Source: Phymatolithon calcareum | Taxonomy: Eukaryota > Rhodophyta > Florideophyceae > Hapalidiales | Direction of reading: 5' to 3' | NCBI GenBank assembly: GCA_977006965.1 | Contig: OZ345385.1 | Coordinates: 1,240,001-1,304,000 of the forward strand | DNA length: 64,000 nucleotides | In this document: in pieces, positions 28,670 through 39,270 of the stretch | Numbering within the stretch: the stretch's first letter is position 1 | Layout of the letters: each line of letters opens with the position of its first letter | Made by a program: the position numbers and the translations under genes | Notes under the pieces: model-generated | Told to the model about the DNA's origin: nothing | Databases searched by the model: none | Seen by the model: only the letters and a program-made list of their open reading frames with translations

Positions 28670-29430
28670 AAAGGAGTCCATGTAGGCTTGTTCAGGATTC
28701 TGCTGATTGTACCAATTGCCCATGCTCCTTGACTACCCATTTCTTCAATCAGCTTTGGTAGGTTTCTAGGGAAGCGTCCTAAAAATCATCTTGCTTAACG
28801 AATTCATTGTCTTCTTTCTTTCATCTTCATTGCCTGGTGCGGTAGAAATGAAAACGATATATTTCTTGTCCGGCGTTCTTGTTGTTTCTCCCAGACTCGT
28901 CGGATACTAGATTTATCCCGAGGGTCAATTGCCGTATTCGCTTCTCGAATGCAGTCAAGTGTTTCGAGTTCGAGCTCTGCCCCAGAGTCATCGGTCTCTT
29001 CTACTACCTTGCCCAATCCTCGTCTTAGCCTGGAGTGTAGGTGCTGTTGGCGGAACTCCCACGGTTCTATTTGACAAAGCTTCATTAGTCTTCTCCAATA
29101 CGCGCTGCCCACTTGCCGAACAGTGTCGTTGATATGTCCTTCTAGATTTGAACTGCTGCTGTTGATACGCGGACTGTATCAGGTGTTAAGTGTGCAGAGT
29201 ATTCATGCACTGGCCTGATATAGGCCTTGAAGAGCCGGATGCTCTTTTTAGTGCTATACCCTTTCCTTTGTCATGCTTAGGGAGCTCATGAGCTGCACTT
29301 TGGCGCCTGCACTTTTGAATCGCTCCAGAAGCCTGTCGTCACGGACTCCGTTCTCATCAATAGCCGTACCGAGGTGTTCTGCTCTGCGCCTCGCCCTGTT
29401 CTCATGGCCACCCGTAAATTTTGATGATTT
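28670..29430 (-). pseudogene. LINE copy: YLG region, thumb, linker and C-terminal domain
   Basis: Minus strand, in order: AEHLGTAIDENGVRDDRLLE near 29390, RPVHEYSAHLTPDTVR near 29200, WRRLMKLCQIEPWEFRQQHL near 29090, RRVWEKQQERRTRN near 28890, and ARWFLGRFPRNLPKLIEEMG near 28760. The last piece aligns with IKWSFGTFPPMSTSELIEMI at 1174-1728, so this copy spans from the palm to the C-terminal domain and shows that the domain belongs to the LINE protein. Frames are broken at several points. Confidence 0.75.
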
Positions 29431-29751
29431 CTTTTCTGAAAAATAAAAGTGCGTGTAGTGCTTTCCTGGCTTTCAGTCTGTCTGTCTGTCTTCTTCTTGT
29501 TCAGCGAAGGATAAATTTGTAATCTGGTGTCTCCATGTAGTTCCTGGCTTTGCCCGCATTTTTTGTTGCTCAGAAAGAATATGGTTTGTGCGAAATGGTC
29601 CGTTAGGTTTCGATGGCATTCTTTCCTTCTTTCTTTTTCTGAGGGATTTCTCGAAGCTGATGGAAGAAGTGCGCATCCTTACAGCTCTAGTTGAGTTTAA
29701 CAGTTACGAGTGGTACTTGATGTCACAACAGCTGTCTAGGCTGCACAAGGT
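29431..29751. other. No gene recognised
   Basis: I see no supportable gene. The short frame at 29588-29848 overlaps a LINE-A tail. Confidence 0.3.
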
Positions 29752-30988
29752 GCAGAGGGGATATGTGTTGATTTATTTTAAAAGGCTCCCAAGGCCTCTC
29801 TTCAAGAGTAACAGGGCCGCTTTCGCACGATTTTCTAAGCTCACGTAGTTTGACTATTCAGTATATCCTTGATTCGTATTTCTCTCCCAACAAGTGCTCT
29901 AGTGAGTCGCTTACATGCATATTCAATTTCAGCACTAATCTTGGATGAAGGTAGAATGTGTTGGAGGGCGACCAGCTCAATCACGGCTGTGACACCAAAG
30001 TATGCACATAGTACTGATTTTTTCCAAAGAGGTGCTCTGTTGAATATCAGCCGTAGGCATCCCAACAGTGTTGACCTTTCTCTTACGTGGAGAACCACCG
30101 GTAGATTACCCGACTCAGTTGGTATCTCGAGCGATCTGCTCTCTTCTTCCTTTGCCCATAACTCAATTATTTCTTTTCGTCGACCTTCCTTTGAGACTGA
30201 GCCCTCCTCCGCTTTATCGAGAGCTTTCTGCAGATTGTAATCACTGGGAGTGCAAAGATAAGGGTTGGTGTTTATCTGGAAAAGGGGATGCCACTCTGAT
30301 GCGATTACTCTGTCTAAGGTGCGATTGGGATCGCCGCTTAAATAAGCCAGGGGTGAGCAATTGGACACCCTGCAAAAAGGGGGTGCACGAACTGACACTA
30401 GACTAGCATTACGTTGCTTGTTAGTCGGTGTCTGCGATAAATCCGATTGTCCCTCTTGGAAGTGTCGCTGTGCTGACAATGTCGGTTGATATATCGCATG
30501 GAGTCGTTGTAGAGCTCCTAGATCTATGCTGATAATGTCGTTCATTATCCCCTGCAACATTGCGTGTCTACAAGATGTTCATATTTCTTGAGCCACTATA
30601 TGTCCTTGATGTCTTCATCTCTTCCAGAATACTCATCTGCCTCATCGAGGCGCTTCTTCTGTCTCACTAGACTCGCAGGGAACCTTTCTGCTTGGTGTCT
30701 TCTCCTCATGGCAGGTGGTTCTAGTCGGCACAGAACTCGGCTTCTTCCATGTCGGTGCTCGGCATATGTCCCGAAAACATACTTGAGGAATAAGCATTCT
30801 GCAGATTCGATTGCTGATTGTAGTCGCTTTTTCAGTGGCGTCACGTGGAGTGCATACTCCCGCTTTGGCAAAATAAGCGACTTGAAGATTCTAATGCATG
30901 TCAAAGGCTGAGAGCCTCGAACATTGACTCCAATATCCCGCAGTTTGTGTATGCACCCCACTGCATTTCGTACTCTTGATAACGCCAT
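29752..30988 (-). pseudogene. LINE-A copy: thumb to 3' tail, cut by a solo LTR
   Basis: Minus strand 30988-30596 encodes the thumb (RIFKSLILPKREYALHVTPL) and SAIESAECLFLKYVFGTYAE, RRRHQAERFPASLVRQKKRL. After the solo LTR (30236-30572) the frame resumes with LQKALDKAEEGSVSKEGRRK, LEIPTESGNLPVVLHVRERS, NRAPLWKKSVLCAYFGVTAV and ACKRLTRALVGREIRIKDIL, ending at about 29841. The tail has GAGGCCTTGGGAGCC and AAATAAATCAACACATATCC. The 33043-33680 copy is nearly identical, so the two are recent relatives. Confidence 0.8.
30236..30572. mobile_element. Solo LTR (337 bp) with 4-bp target duplication
   Basis: Ends TGTAATCACTGGGAGTG and CATTGCGTGTCTACA match the 190-bp LTRs at 25470 and 26678. AGAT at 30232-30235 and 30573-30576 flanks it. 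Removing it joins the LINE-A linker as seen uninterrupted at 33448-33560. Confidence 0.9.
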
Positions 30989-31344
30989 GTCGTCTGTTAC
31001 GCCTTACAAAGTGCAGACCATTGTCCAGTTTAACATACATATCGCTAGGCAGCCGATCTTCGTTCGCCGTCCTTCAAAGGGATGTCCGGGTTGGAAACTA
31101 TTTAGGACGCTCACGGTAGCTAATCATCTCTCTGCCTTCTTTCATTTCCTTCTGTCTTCTCTCCCAGCTTCCTTGAGCATTGCGGCGCACCACACAGGGC
31201 GGAATCAATGTACTACCATACTACCAGAAGGTGACAGTCTTCTCCCATGGGGAGGCCGGAGCACAGCTCTTTCCCTTTCAAAAACACTGAAATGTAGCGG
31301 CGAAAAATTCCTGACTGAACTCTTGGCTCCTTCGCGTGACGCAC
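30989..31344. other. No gene recognised
   Basis: I see nothing supportable in this stretch. Confidence 0.3.
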
Positions 31345-31790
31345 AATTTTTTTAGCAACTGTTTAGTTGTTTATTTGAACGCCCTCATTAACACTCCTAC
31401 TCTGCGTGGTAATAGAAGCGATGGGATTTTCCCCCTCGAGATCTCTTCTGTGAGACCAGAGGCAAGTTGGGGTTTTGCTGACAATGCCACTTTGAGCGAA
31501 ATGGAGCTTGTGGTTTCCGATTGAGTCCTCGTGTCTCGCCAGAAGTGTTGCCCCAAGCGTCAGCAGATGCATTGGTAACACTATAATAAAAATTTCCTCT
31601 TCTTCTTCTTCATTAACACTGCTGAGACTGTACGGGAGCAGCTTGTCGTAACTGTTCATTCTAGTATATCGCCTCGTCCCTAATACAGGTACTCGTCGTT
31701 CTCCATATTGTCAATTATGGTGGCGCTGTAGAGTAGTATGGAGTCTAATGCCCTTCCGTTCTTAACATTTCTCCGGGGTCCAGTTCACAC
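31345..31790 (-). pseudogene. LINE-A 3' end, interrupted by a SINE-like copy
   Basis: 31345-31398 and 31611-31790 are the same tail and C-terminal end as at 22192-22552, including TTTAGTTGTTTATTTGAA, GTACGGGAGCAGC and CATTCTAGTATATCGCC. The SINE-like unit 31399-31610 splits it. Confidence 0.7.
31399..31610 (+). mobile_element. SINE-like retroposon, copy 3, full length (212 bp)
   Basis: Starts ACTCTGCGTGGTAATAG, has TTTTCCCCCTCGAGATC, a TTGCCCCAAGCGTCAGCAG block, and ends AATAAAAATTTCC plus (CTT)n. It is flanked by CATTAACACTCCT (31386-31398) and CATTAACACTGCT (31611-31623), a 13-base target duplication with one mismatch. This fixes the 5' end of the family. Confidence 0.85.
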
Positions 31791-33042
31791 TAGTGTGACG
31801 CACAGGTGCACGGGTAGCCGGACTGGTTGTCATAACTGGTCTGTATCAAATCTGCTTAAATTCACAAGATTTTTTCGAAATCCAGCGACGGCATGGTTGG
31901 GCCTCGCATTTCGAGCGTGGCAAGTTCTCGATTTACCGAGTCCCAGGCGGGCGCGTTCGAGATAGCGCGAGCCATTTTCGGCGGAATTACCGTCAGAAGA
32001 ATCGCCTTGCGCAGCACTACTGCTGCGGCCACTTGCGTCGGCGAGGGCACGGGCACGGGCGCCCGCGCCGGAATCTTGTCCTTTGTCGCTCGTGGTTCTT
32101 TCGGTCCCGTCAGGCCCTCTTCTCTCTCCTTGTATGTTTCGATAGCATTCAATCTGTTTACCTCCGTCTGGCCGTTGCTCCATTCGCATGGGACCGTGGG
32201 CGAGCAATGCAGGCGATGGAGAGACTACTAGAATTACAGAAAATAATGACGGAAGAAATGATAGTGAGATGCGATATTTTTAGACAATGCGAAAGTAGTA
32301 CATGGGAAGCTGCTCTGGTGTCAGCGGCTCTGGCGTTGAGGGCATCTAAAATAAAAACTTAAAACAATTCCCCATTCGTCTGGGTTAGCTATCACATGTG
32401 CTGTAAGTCTGAAGCCCGCTGGATGTAAGGAGGAACCAGGATGCCGTGATGCCCAGTCGCCTCCAGTAGTGAGGTCGCAAACGCGCACGTGTGGGCGATC
32501 GGAAGACCGAGTGAGCGTAGGTCTCAAGTAACTTTCTTTCAATTCAAGTTTATTTAAAAAGCCTCGCAGACTTCCGTAGATATGGGCAAGGCTTTCTCTG
32601 ATGCTACCTACCTTTGTGCAGCTCATGAAACGCCCTCCGGAATGGAGGACTGGAAAACTCAGGATTCAAAGTAATCCTGTCTCAGTCCCCTACGGGATTG
32701 TTGGTCCTTGCACTCGACCATTTTCGAGCGGGACGAGCAACACGAAATGAGCGACATGGTCTCAAGTAACTGTGCCGTATGTAGGACACGGAATGCCGTA
32801 AAACGCATTCATTGCGCTTCGGCGCACCACATACCTGGACGATGTGTAACCCCCCCGAGAACCTCTTCGCGCCAAGCGGCCGGATATCCCTCGTGATACA
32901 GCAAAATGAATATTTTTCACCTCTATATATCTATTGGGGTCAGAGCTACGTTTTGGCGGGGAGCACTTTTTTGAACTTTTTTAGTTTTTTTTAAAAGATC
33001 GCAAGCGTACTCCAATACTCTTTACGTTAGAAATGCTCTTGT
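31791..33042. other. No gene recognised
   Basis: Minus-strand frames at 31830-32207 are open but of low complexity (Ala, Arg, Gly, Ser rich). I recognise no domain. The rest holds nothing I can support. Confidence 0.3.
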
Positions 33043-33680
33043 GGATATGTGTTGATTTATTTCCAAAGCTCCCAAGGCCTCTCTTCAAGAGTAACAGGCC
33101 ACTTTTGCATGATTTTCTAAGCTCACGTAGTTTGACTATTCAGTATATCCTTGATTCGTATTTCTCTCCCAACAAGTGCTCTAGTGAGTCGCTTACATGC
33201 ATATTCAATTTCAGCACTAATCTTGGATGAAGGTAGAATGTGTTGGAGGGCGACCAGCTCAATCACGGCTGTGACACCAAAGTATGCACATAGTACTGAT
33301 TTTTTCCAAAGAGGTGCTCTGTTGAATATGAGCTGTAGGCCTCCCAACATTGTCGACCTTTCTCTTACGTGGAGAACCACCGGTAGATTGTCCGACTCAG
33401 TTGGTATCTCGAGCGATCTGCTCTCTTCTTCCTTTGCCATAACTCAATTATTTCTTTTCGTCGCCCTTTCTTTGAGGCTGAGCTTGCTGCAGATCTTCAT
33501 ATTTCTTGAAGTACTCTATGTCCTTGGCAGCCTCCTTAATGTCTTCACCTCTTCCGGAATACTCATCTGCCTCATCGAGGCGCTTCTTTTGTTTCACTAG
33601 ACTCGCAGAAAACCATTCTGCTTGGTGTCTTCTCCTCATGGCTGGTGGTTCTAGTCGGCGCAGAGCTCGCATTCTACGAA
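33043..33680 (-). pseudogene. LINE-A copy: linker, C-terminal domain and tail
   Basis: Minus-strand 33672-33448 encodes RRRHQAEWFSASLVKQKKRL and DIEYFKKYEDLQQAQPQRKG, with a stop and frame change. 33440-33123 then encodes LEIPTESDNLPVVLHVRERS, NRAPLWKKSVLCAYFGVTAV and KRLTRALVGREIRIKDILNS. The tail 33130-33043 matches 29752-29850. It differs from the 29.8-kb copy at few positions and lacks the solo LTR, so it gives the empty site for that insertion. Confidence 0.8.
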
Positions 33681-34111
33681 AAGCTCTTGTCCTATGTCTT
33701 GTTCTCTTACAGAATCCTAAACTTGTGCGGAGATGGTAAGAATTTCTCGTGCCTGGATTTTTTGACTACAAATGGGCATCTGAGGCCTTTTTGGTTACCG
33801 TTCTATTCCCTATTCCTCAAATTCAAATTCGAGCTGATTGTGCTCCAGAGCTTCCATATGCTATCGAGCTCTGTTACCGAATCTTTCTTAAATACTTCTT
33901 GAAGACAGCTGATGACGTCTTCCACGGGCGCATTGAGCTCCAGTTGCCTGAAATTCACCTCGGGGAGCTTTTGCTTGATATTCTCCTACACTGCGTACGG
34001 TACCGTCTTCTTCCCCATCGATGTGAGACGGTCTCCCTTCACAGTAAATATATTAACCGAAGCGTTTCCGAATTTTTGCAATTAGGACCCTCTAGTTTCG
34101 GATAGCTCTGG
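33681..34111. other. No gene recognised
   Basis: Frames are open on both strands (plus 33749-34105; a minus frame with PEVNFRQLELNAPVEDVIS). I recognise no domain in either and cannot choose between them. Confidence 0.3.
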
Positions 34112-35410
34112 GCCGAAGTGGCTTTCCCCAGAAATAACATAAAAACTGCTCGTGCCTCCGTGCCTCAGCTTCCCGACGTGATGCCTCTTGTGCCCGCACT
34201 TCCTCGTGACGCGCCCTCTCCTCGGCCCGGTCCTCTTCGCGACGTGCCTTTTATTCAGCTCTCTCTTGTTCGCGGCGATCTTTCTCCTCTTGGCGCTCTA
34301 ATACTCTTCGTTCTCTGTCCTCGTGTCTTCTCTCTTGATCTTGTATCATCTGAAGCTTGAAGAGCTCTTTTATGTCATTGTCATCTGACGGCATAGCGGC
34401 TGTGCGTGATCTCATCCTAACAAGGGGCCTGGGAGATGATGACGGTACAGATGGAAGCGAGTGACTTGAGCCCGCAAGGGCACTGGTCGGCGAGGCGGCG
34501 ACATCTTCGTCTATATTTTCTTCTTGTTCGGCGGGAAAATCATCTTCCATGTCTTCAAAATCTCCTTCTCCCATATCAGCTCTCTCAGTCATGAGACACT
34601 TCACACGCTTTGCTTCACAGACAATGGGGGGAATTGTGAGATCCCCCGTTGGTACTGTTTTGCGGTGTAATGACGCAAATTTTCTTTTAAGAGACTCCAC
34701 AGTTCGCTCTGTTCTTGGGTACCTCAAAGCGTGCTGCCTTGCCACTGACTTCCATTCCATCCTGCCCAAAGGAAGAGTTTCTGCGAGAATTTCAAGTAAA
34801 CTGTCTACTTCTTTCTAGGTGAACCCATTTCCGCGTCCCCCTGCCGCAGACACAATGGCAGCCTTTCGGTTTGTTGTACTTCGCCTCCTCCTCTCAATAC
34901 CTCCGCGAATACTTCCACCACGAGCTCTAGACCTTCCTCTCCCGCCTACCCTAATTGCAGGGGGATCATATGCAGGGGTAGTGCTTGATGATCTTGAATT
35001 TCAGAACGCGAAGCACTTGTACCAGGTTGACCAAGATCCGAAGTTTCCCCCCGTAGAAACATGCTCGACGTCGGTTGGTTGTAGGAATTAATGCGTGGCA
35101 ATGGAGGAAGTGATGCGTTCGAGGATGGGGCCGCCATCCCCGGTGGGCATGCTGAGAATACCGCTTGTTGCGGAGAGCCTGTTAGAAACCTACTTCGGTG
35201 ATGATACGGAGCGGAAGAATGAGTGTACAGCGGTAGTGTCCGTAAAAAACTCGATACGCGGAGCGGTAAAGTGCGAAGAGTGCTGGGTGTGTCTGCAATA
35301 TCCGGAGCTCGATTAGTTGTTGAGCTTGCAGTTGACAGGAACGGAGACCTGAGCCCCTGAGGCACGGAGGGAGTGGGCGGAGATCGCTGCTCTGATTGTA
35401 AAGCGTGCAC
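34112..35410 (-). pseudogene. Harbinger-like ORF1: Myb/SANT-like DNA-binding protein
   Basis: Minus strand. 35410-34946 is a Pro/Ser-rich N-terminal part. After a frame change near 34960 there is an Arg/Gly-rich stretch, then KEVDSLLEILAETLPLGRME, WKSVARQHALRYPRTERTVE and SLKRKFASLHRKTVPTGD, a Myb/SANT-like helix-turn-helix region of the type paired with PIF/Harbinger transposases. An acidic stretch (FEDMEDDFPAEQEENIDED) and a long Gln/Glu/Arg coiled coil (about 34340-34130) follow. A TAG at 34817-34819 splits the SANT domain. Such proteins bind the transposon ends and bring the transposase into the nucleus. Its neighbour at 36307 is the transposase, on the same strand. Confidence 0.7.
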
Positions 35411-36306
35411 CTCATTGTCACAGTCTTGTGCAATTTCCGCAGCTTTTTCTCGAATTGGAGGATTCTAGGTCATAAAAAGTCAATTGCAGGGGGCTGCAAG
35501 AAGTATTGCAAGATGTGCGATACCACAAGAGTAGATCGGACGGCAAAGGTGACTAAGTACAAATACAGTAGGGACCACAGACAGGCGTCTGGGTAGCGGC
35601 AGGTAACTGTTTATACTGCACCAAACAAGCTTTGTCAGTTTGACTGGCTCGGAAGAAACAGAAAACAAGAAAAGTAATGATAGTTAGATAATTTGTCTTT
35701 TATCAAACGGAAAGATAGCAAAAAATGTATCAAAGGGCTTCCACTGGTTTCTATCATGCACATTGAGGGTGTAAAAGTGATTCATGTGCAGAAAGTACGA
35801 GATCCTGGCGCATGCGAGATATTGAACCTACTTCCCCAAAGGAATGATTGTAATCGTAGGTACCAAGCCGCGTCATTCTCATAAGTGCCAAGCTGCGCCT
35901 ACAGCTAAAATGGTACCCATGTCCAAAGCAAAATAATTGAGAATTGCGTTGTTCGCTACCTTTCGAGGAACACAATCTACAATTGATCAAAGAGTGCACG
36001 GTGATAGACCCTGGCGGAGAATGACAATAGATCTGCTTCCCAGGAAGAGCAAGCGTCGGATGCTTATCTGCCCTTGTTCTCGACGGAGGAAGAACCGGAG
36101 AACGTTAGAATGTGCTCAATGCAATGTAAGAAACACAATGGACCACTTGGCGCTATTTACTAAGAGGAGGAATGCCATTCACGGAAATTGGTGGATGGAA
36201 TGAAAATGAGCAGTTAGGCGCTGAGTGTTGAGAGATTAGCGCTGCATTAGAGACGTACCATTGTTAACCCGATGAGTCGGGACTGATTACACGGGCATGT
36301 TTATTT
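35411..36306. other. Spacer between the two Harbinger-like genes
   Basis: I see no gene. Short frames here have no motif I recognise. Confidence 0.3.
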
Positions 36307-37706
36307 TCACGAAATGCTAATTAGCAGCTCATTCGCCTCAACACTTAAGTGTGGCATAAAAGCGGAAAGAATTTGATTCATTCCAACTAGTCTAGTCCTC
36401 ATGTTAAACAAAAGGACAATGCTTTCCAATATCTTCTTTCTTTCTCCTCGATCCTCATATATCATTCGGTCCTTTATGCGTGGGAATGTGTCCTGCAAAG
36501 CTCTCATTCCCCATTCAGAGGCCTGCCGCACCTTGCTTCACTGACGTCAACATTTTCCTCTGCCCCAATTAAAAAGTCCTGTGCGGACTTGATTAAGTAT
36601 GGATGCTCTCTTTTCGCAAACGCAGAGTCCACAACGCATTGACCACCGCAACGATCAAAAATAATTTTCAGCTTTGTGTACACATTCCCAAACTCTGCAA
36701 TCATAGAGTCATGAATAGATCCGGGCGCATTGATTGCACAGCAAATAATAACGCCTGAAGGAGCGAAAGCAAACACGTTTCCTACGTAATGGTCGTGAGT
36801 CCATCCATTGTAGAACATGTTTTGGATGACAATATCTCCGGATTGCTCCAGTGTGAGCTTCAGTCCATCAGCTACTGCGTATACCTTTTTCAGCAAGGGG
36901 TACTTCGCCAATATGACTTCCTGATACGCAACGACTTCTGCATCAGAGGGCATCTTGACTGCCGCGAGGGGATTGTTTGATAACATACGGATGATAATCC
37001 GACGAGCAAAGAGAATGATAGGAAAGCGACAGTTCCCGTCACTCCAAACGTGATGGATAGCATGAATTCTGATCCCCGCGTTAGCCCCCAGGCGAGAAAG
37101 AGAGCTAAGCAGTGCATAGCGTTCATAGTCCTCTGGCGACCTCTTCCAGAACTACGTGCCGGAAGTTTCTTGATTCTTCCGTCTGCTGAGTATGGCGTGT
37201 ACGAGTAATAGACTGGTTCAAACATCCTCAACAAGTCTCGAAAAGGTCTATGTTCAAATCCGGTTAAAGTTATGAGCGATTGGTCACAACCAGACCCAAA
37301 GAGAGTCATGAATCCAGACATAGAAGGATGTTGAAGCGCACGCCGAGTTATCCTCCGGTTGCGCCTATGGCGAGAATGATTTGAGATCCTGCTCCTCAGC
37401 CGTGTGCGAGAGGCCGGAATTCGCCGCTTGTGTTGTCGACTGAGATAAAGGGCAAGCAAAATGTTGAGCCTCACCATGATGTAGGGTTGGCGTTGAGATG
37501 AGGAGCGAGCGCGTATTCCTCCGAGTAGCCAGGAGCTCTAGCGCTGTTACTTTCATCGTCTTCCGAAAAAAGATGCAGTACCCTACAATAAATAATACGA
37601 ATACCGAAATATGTTTTTCGGAGTCAAAACAAATATCCTGCGCAATTTCGCGTGACTGCATCCAAAAATTGTTTCCGTCGTATTTTGTGTTTTCAGGAAG
37701 GCCCAA
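36307..37706 (-). pseudogene. PIF/Harbinger-like DDE transposase, frameshifted
   Basis: Minus strand, four overlapping frames that join into one protein. 37706-37365 is a possible N-terminal part. 37477-36890 has LITLTGFEHRPFRDLLRMFE, RQRTMNAMHCLALFLAWGLT and EFMLSITFGVT, the helical DNA-binding region. 36986-36504 has VYAVADGLKLTLEQSGD (first Asp), FYNGWTHDHYVGNVFAFAP, INAPGSIHDSMIAEFG and CVVDSAFAKREHPYLI (second Asp). 36531-36307 has ASEWGMRALQDTFPRIKDRM, placing the catalytic Glu. This is the DDE endonuclease fold of PIF/Harbinger elements, which move by cut and paste. The frame changes make it inactive. Terminal inverted repeats were not located. Confidence 0.8.
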
Positions 37707-38214
37707 TTAAAATTTTCATCCAGTTTATTAGCATTGTTTCGGCCAGTGAGAACGCTTCAAAGATGGGGAAGTAGGTCCTTAATTCCACTTCCTCGAGCAA
37801 AATGCAGGGTTTTGAGACAGAAGCTATTTTCGCAAAGCTTTGCGCGTTATCGTAGGATAACGTGCCTGTTACGGACGCGACGCTCTACATCCTGGACGGC
37901 CGTTCGCTCGCGGAATCCGGGCTCACCCTTCCGTTCAGTGCGGAGGGTCCACTTCTCATCGATATCGCCTGCGATGTGGTGATGATTCTGTTAACAGCGC
38001 CGCTCCTGTGCCCGAGCAAGTTGCCGCACGTCGTATACATCCGGCGTACGCCCAGCTCATCATCCAGGACAATATTGGCTGTAATGGACTGCTGAGATCC
38101 TGTCGCCTGAGCATTGCTCAAGCTAGTCAGCATGGTGGCGTCTAGCTTGTCATCGAACGAATTGGCAATGCTGAATCATTTCAAGTACTGCTAACAACCG
38201 CTTGTGCAGAGAAT
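37707..38214. other. No gene recognised
   Basis: A plus frame around 37861-38095 is open but has no motif I recognise. It may belong to the decayed N-terminal part of the acyl-CoA synthetase, which I cannot show. Confidence 0.3.
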
Positions 38215-39270
38215 GAGCTCAGTTCACCTTTTTAGGTCAACCCCGACACAGTGCATGATTTGATTTTGTATCGAGGCTTGTAGCTCGCCGGAGTACAAGT
38301 ATCATCGTCTTCGATGCTTCTTCCAAACAATACGCCGCCGTTGCAAGGCACAAGAAGAATTTCGACTCGAATCTAGGATGTCCTTGACCACTGTACCAGT
38401 ATGTTCGGTGCACAAGAAAAATTGCACTTCTCAGATTGTGGATGCCTTACTTTCTGTGGGTAAGTCGCTAGACTTTGTGCCCGCTGCAGAGGATTTGTTC
38501 ATCATTATGTACAGATGCGGGACGACGAGAAATCCAAAGGTGTGATGCTGCACAACCGTACGTTTGTGGCCCCGCTGCTGCCGATCTCATGTTCAGCGAC
38601 CATTGAGTCAAGGCGTTTGGACCTGGTGACGTATTCCTTTCGATCTTGCCGCTCGTGCCTATTTTGGAGCAACAACAAGAGGCTGTGTATATCTCAGCGG
38701 GTGCTGCAATTTCGTACAACAATGGTAAAATCAACGCGTCGATGTCGGACATTAAGGCATGGAACCATACTTTGTTTCCCCGTGCGCCGCGAGTCTGTGC
38801 GCGACTTGTGGAGAAAATTCGCGTGACCCAAGAGGAATCGTCGATGATATCTGCTTATGCAGGCCTGTTTCAGCCTCACAACGTTCAGGACGGGCTGCCG
38901 AGAAATTTATTGTGGAAGAAACTCAACATTGACCAAATTAAGGCGAAAATCATGCCACTACTGCGTATGGCGGTCGGTGGCAGTGCGACGATGTCCGCAT
39001 ATACGAGCGAATTTCTGAAGATTGGCCTCCCGCGCCGCTTGTGAATGGTTACGGACTCACCTAGACAATGGACGGTGTTTTGAGCTCGGCTCCTTTCCAG
39101 AGTAGGTCTGGTTCGTGCGTCGAAGTTGTTCAAAAGTCTGAAATCATGCTGGTTTACGCACCGGGCATGAAATACTCCAGAAATGATTCTCCCCGACCGC
39201 GTAGCGAAGTCCACATTCGAGATATTTCTGTGACGACAGGGTATTAGAAAAAACCGGAAGCCACCTCTTC
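38215..39270 (+). pseudogene. Long-chain acyl-CoA synthetase pseudogene
   Basis: Plus-strand pieces follow the order of a long-chain acyl-CoA synthetase, which activates fatty acids with ATP and CoA. AEDLFIIMYRCGTTRNPK (38485-38540) is the AMP-binding loop, altered at the TSGTTG part, and GVMLHNRTFVAP resumes after a one-base shift. LPLVPILEQQQEAVY, ISAGAAISYNNGKI and DIKAWNHTLFPRAPRVCARL follow (38646-38820). Then come NLLWKKLNIDQIKAKI and VGGSATMSAYTSEFLKIGL, and after another shift NGYGLT followed by a stop where Glu is expected in YGLTET (39056-39061). Last are EIMLVYAPGMKYSRND and EVHIRDISVTTGY, ending with a stop where the family reads on to K.PE. Stops and shifts show it is dead. It is one of only three non-transposon genes I recognise. 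Confidence 0.85.
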
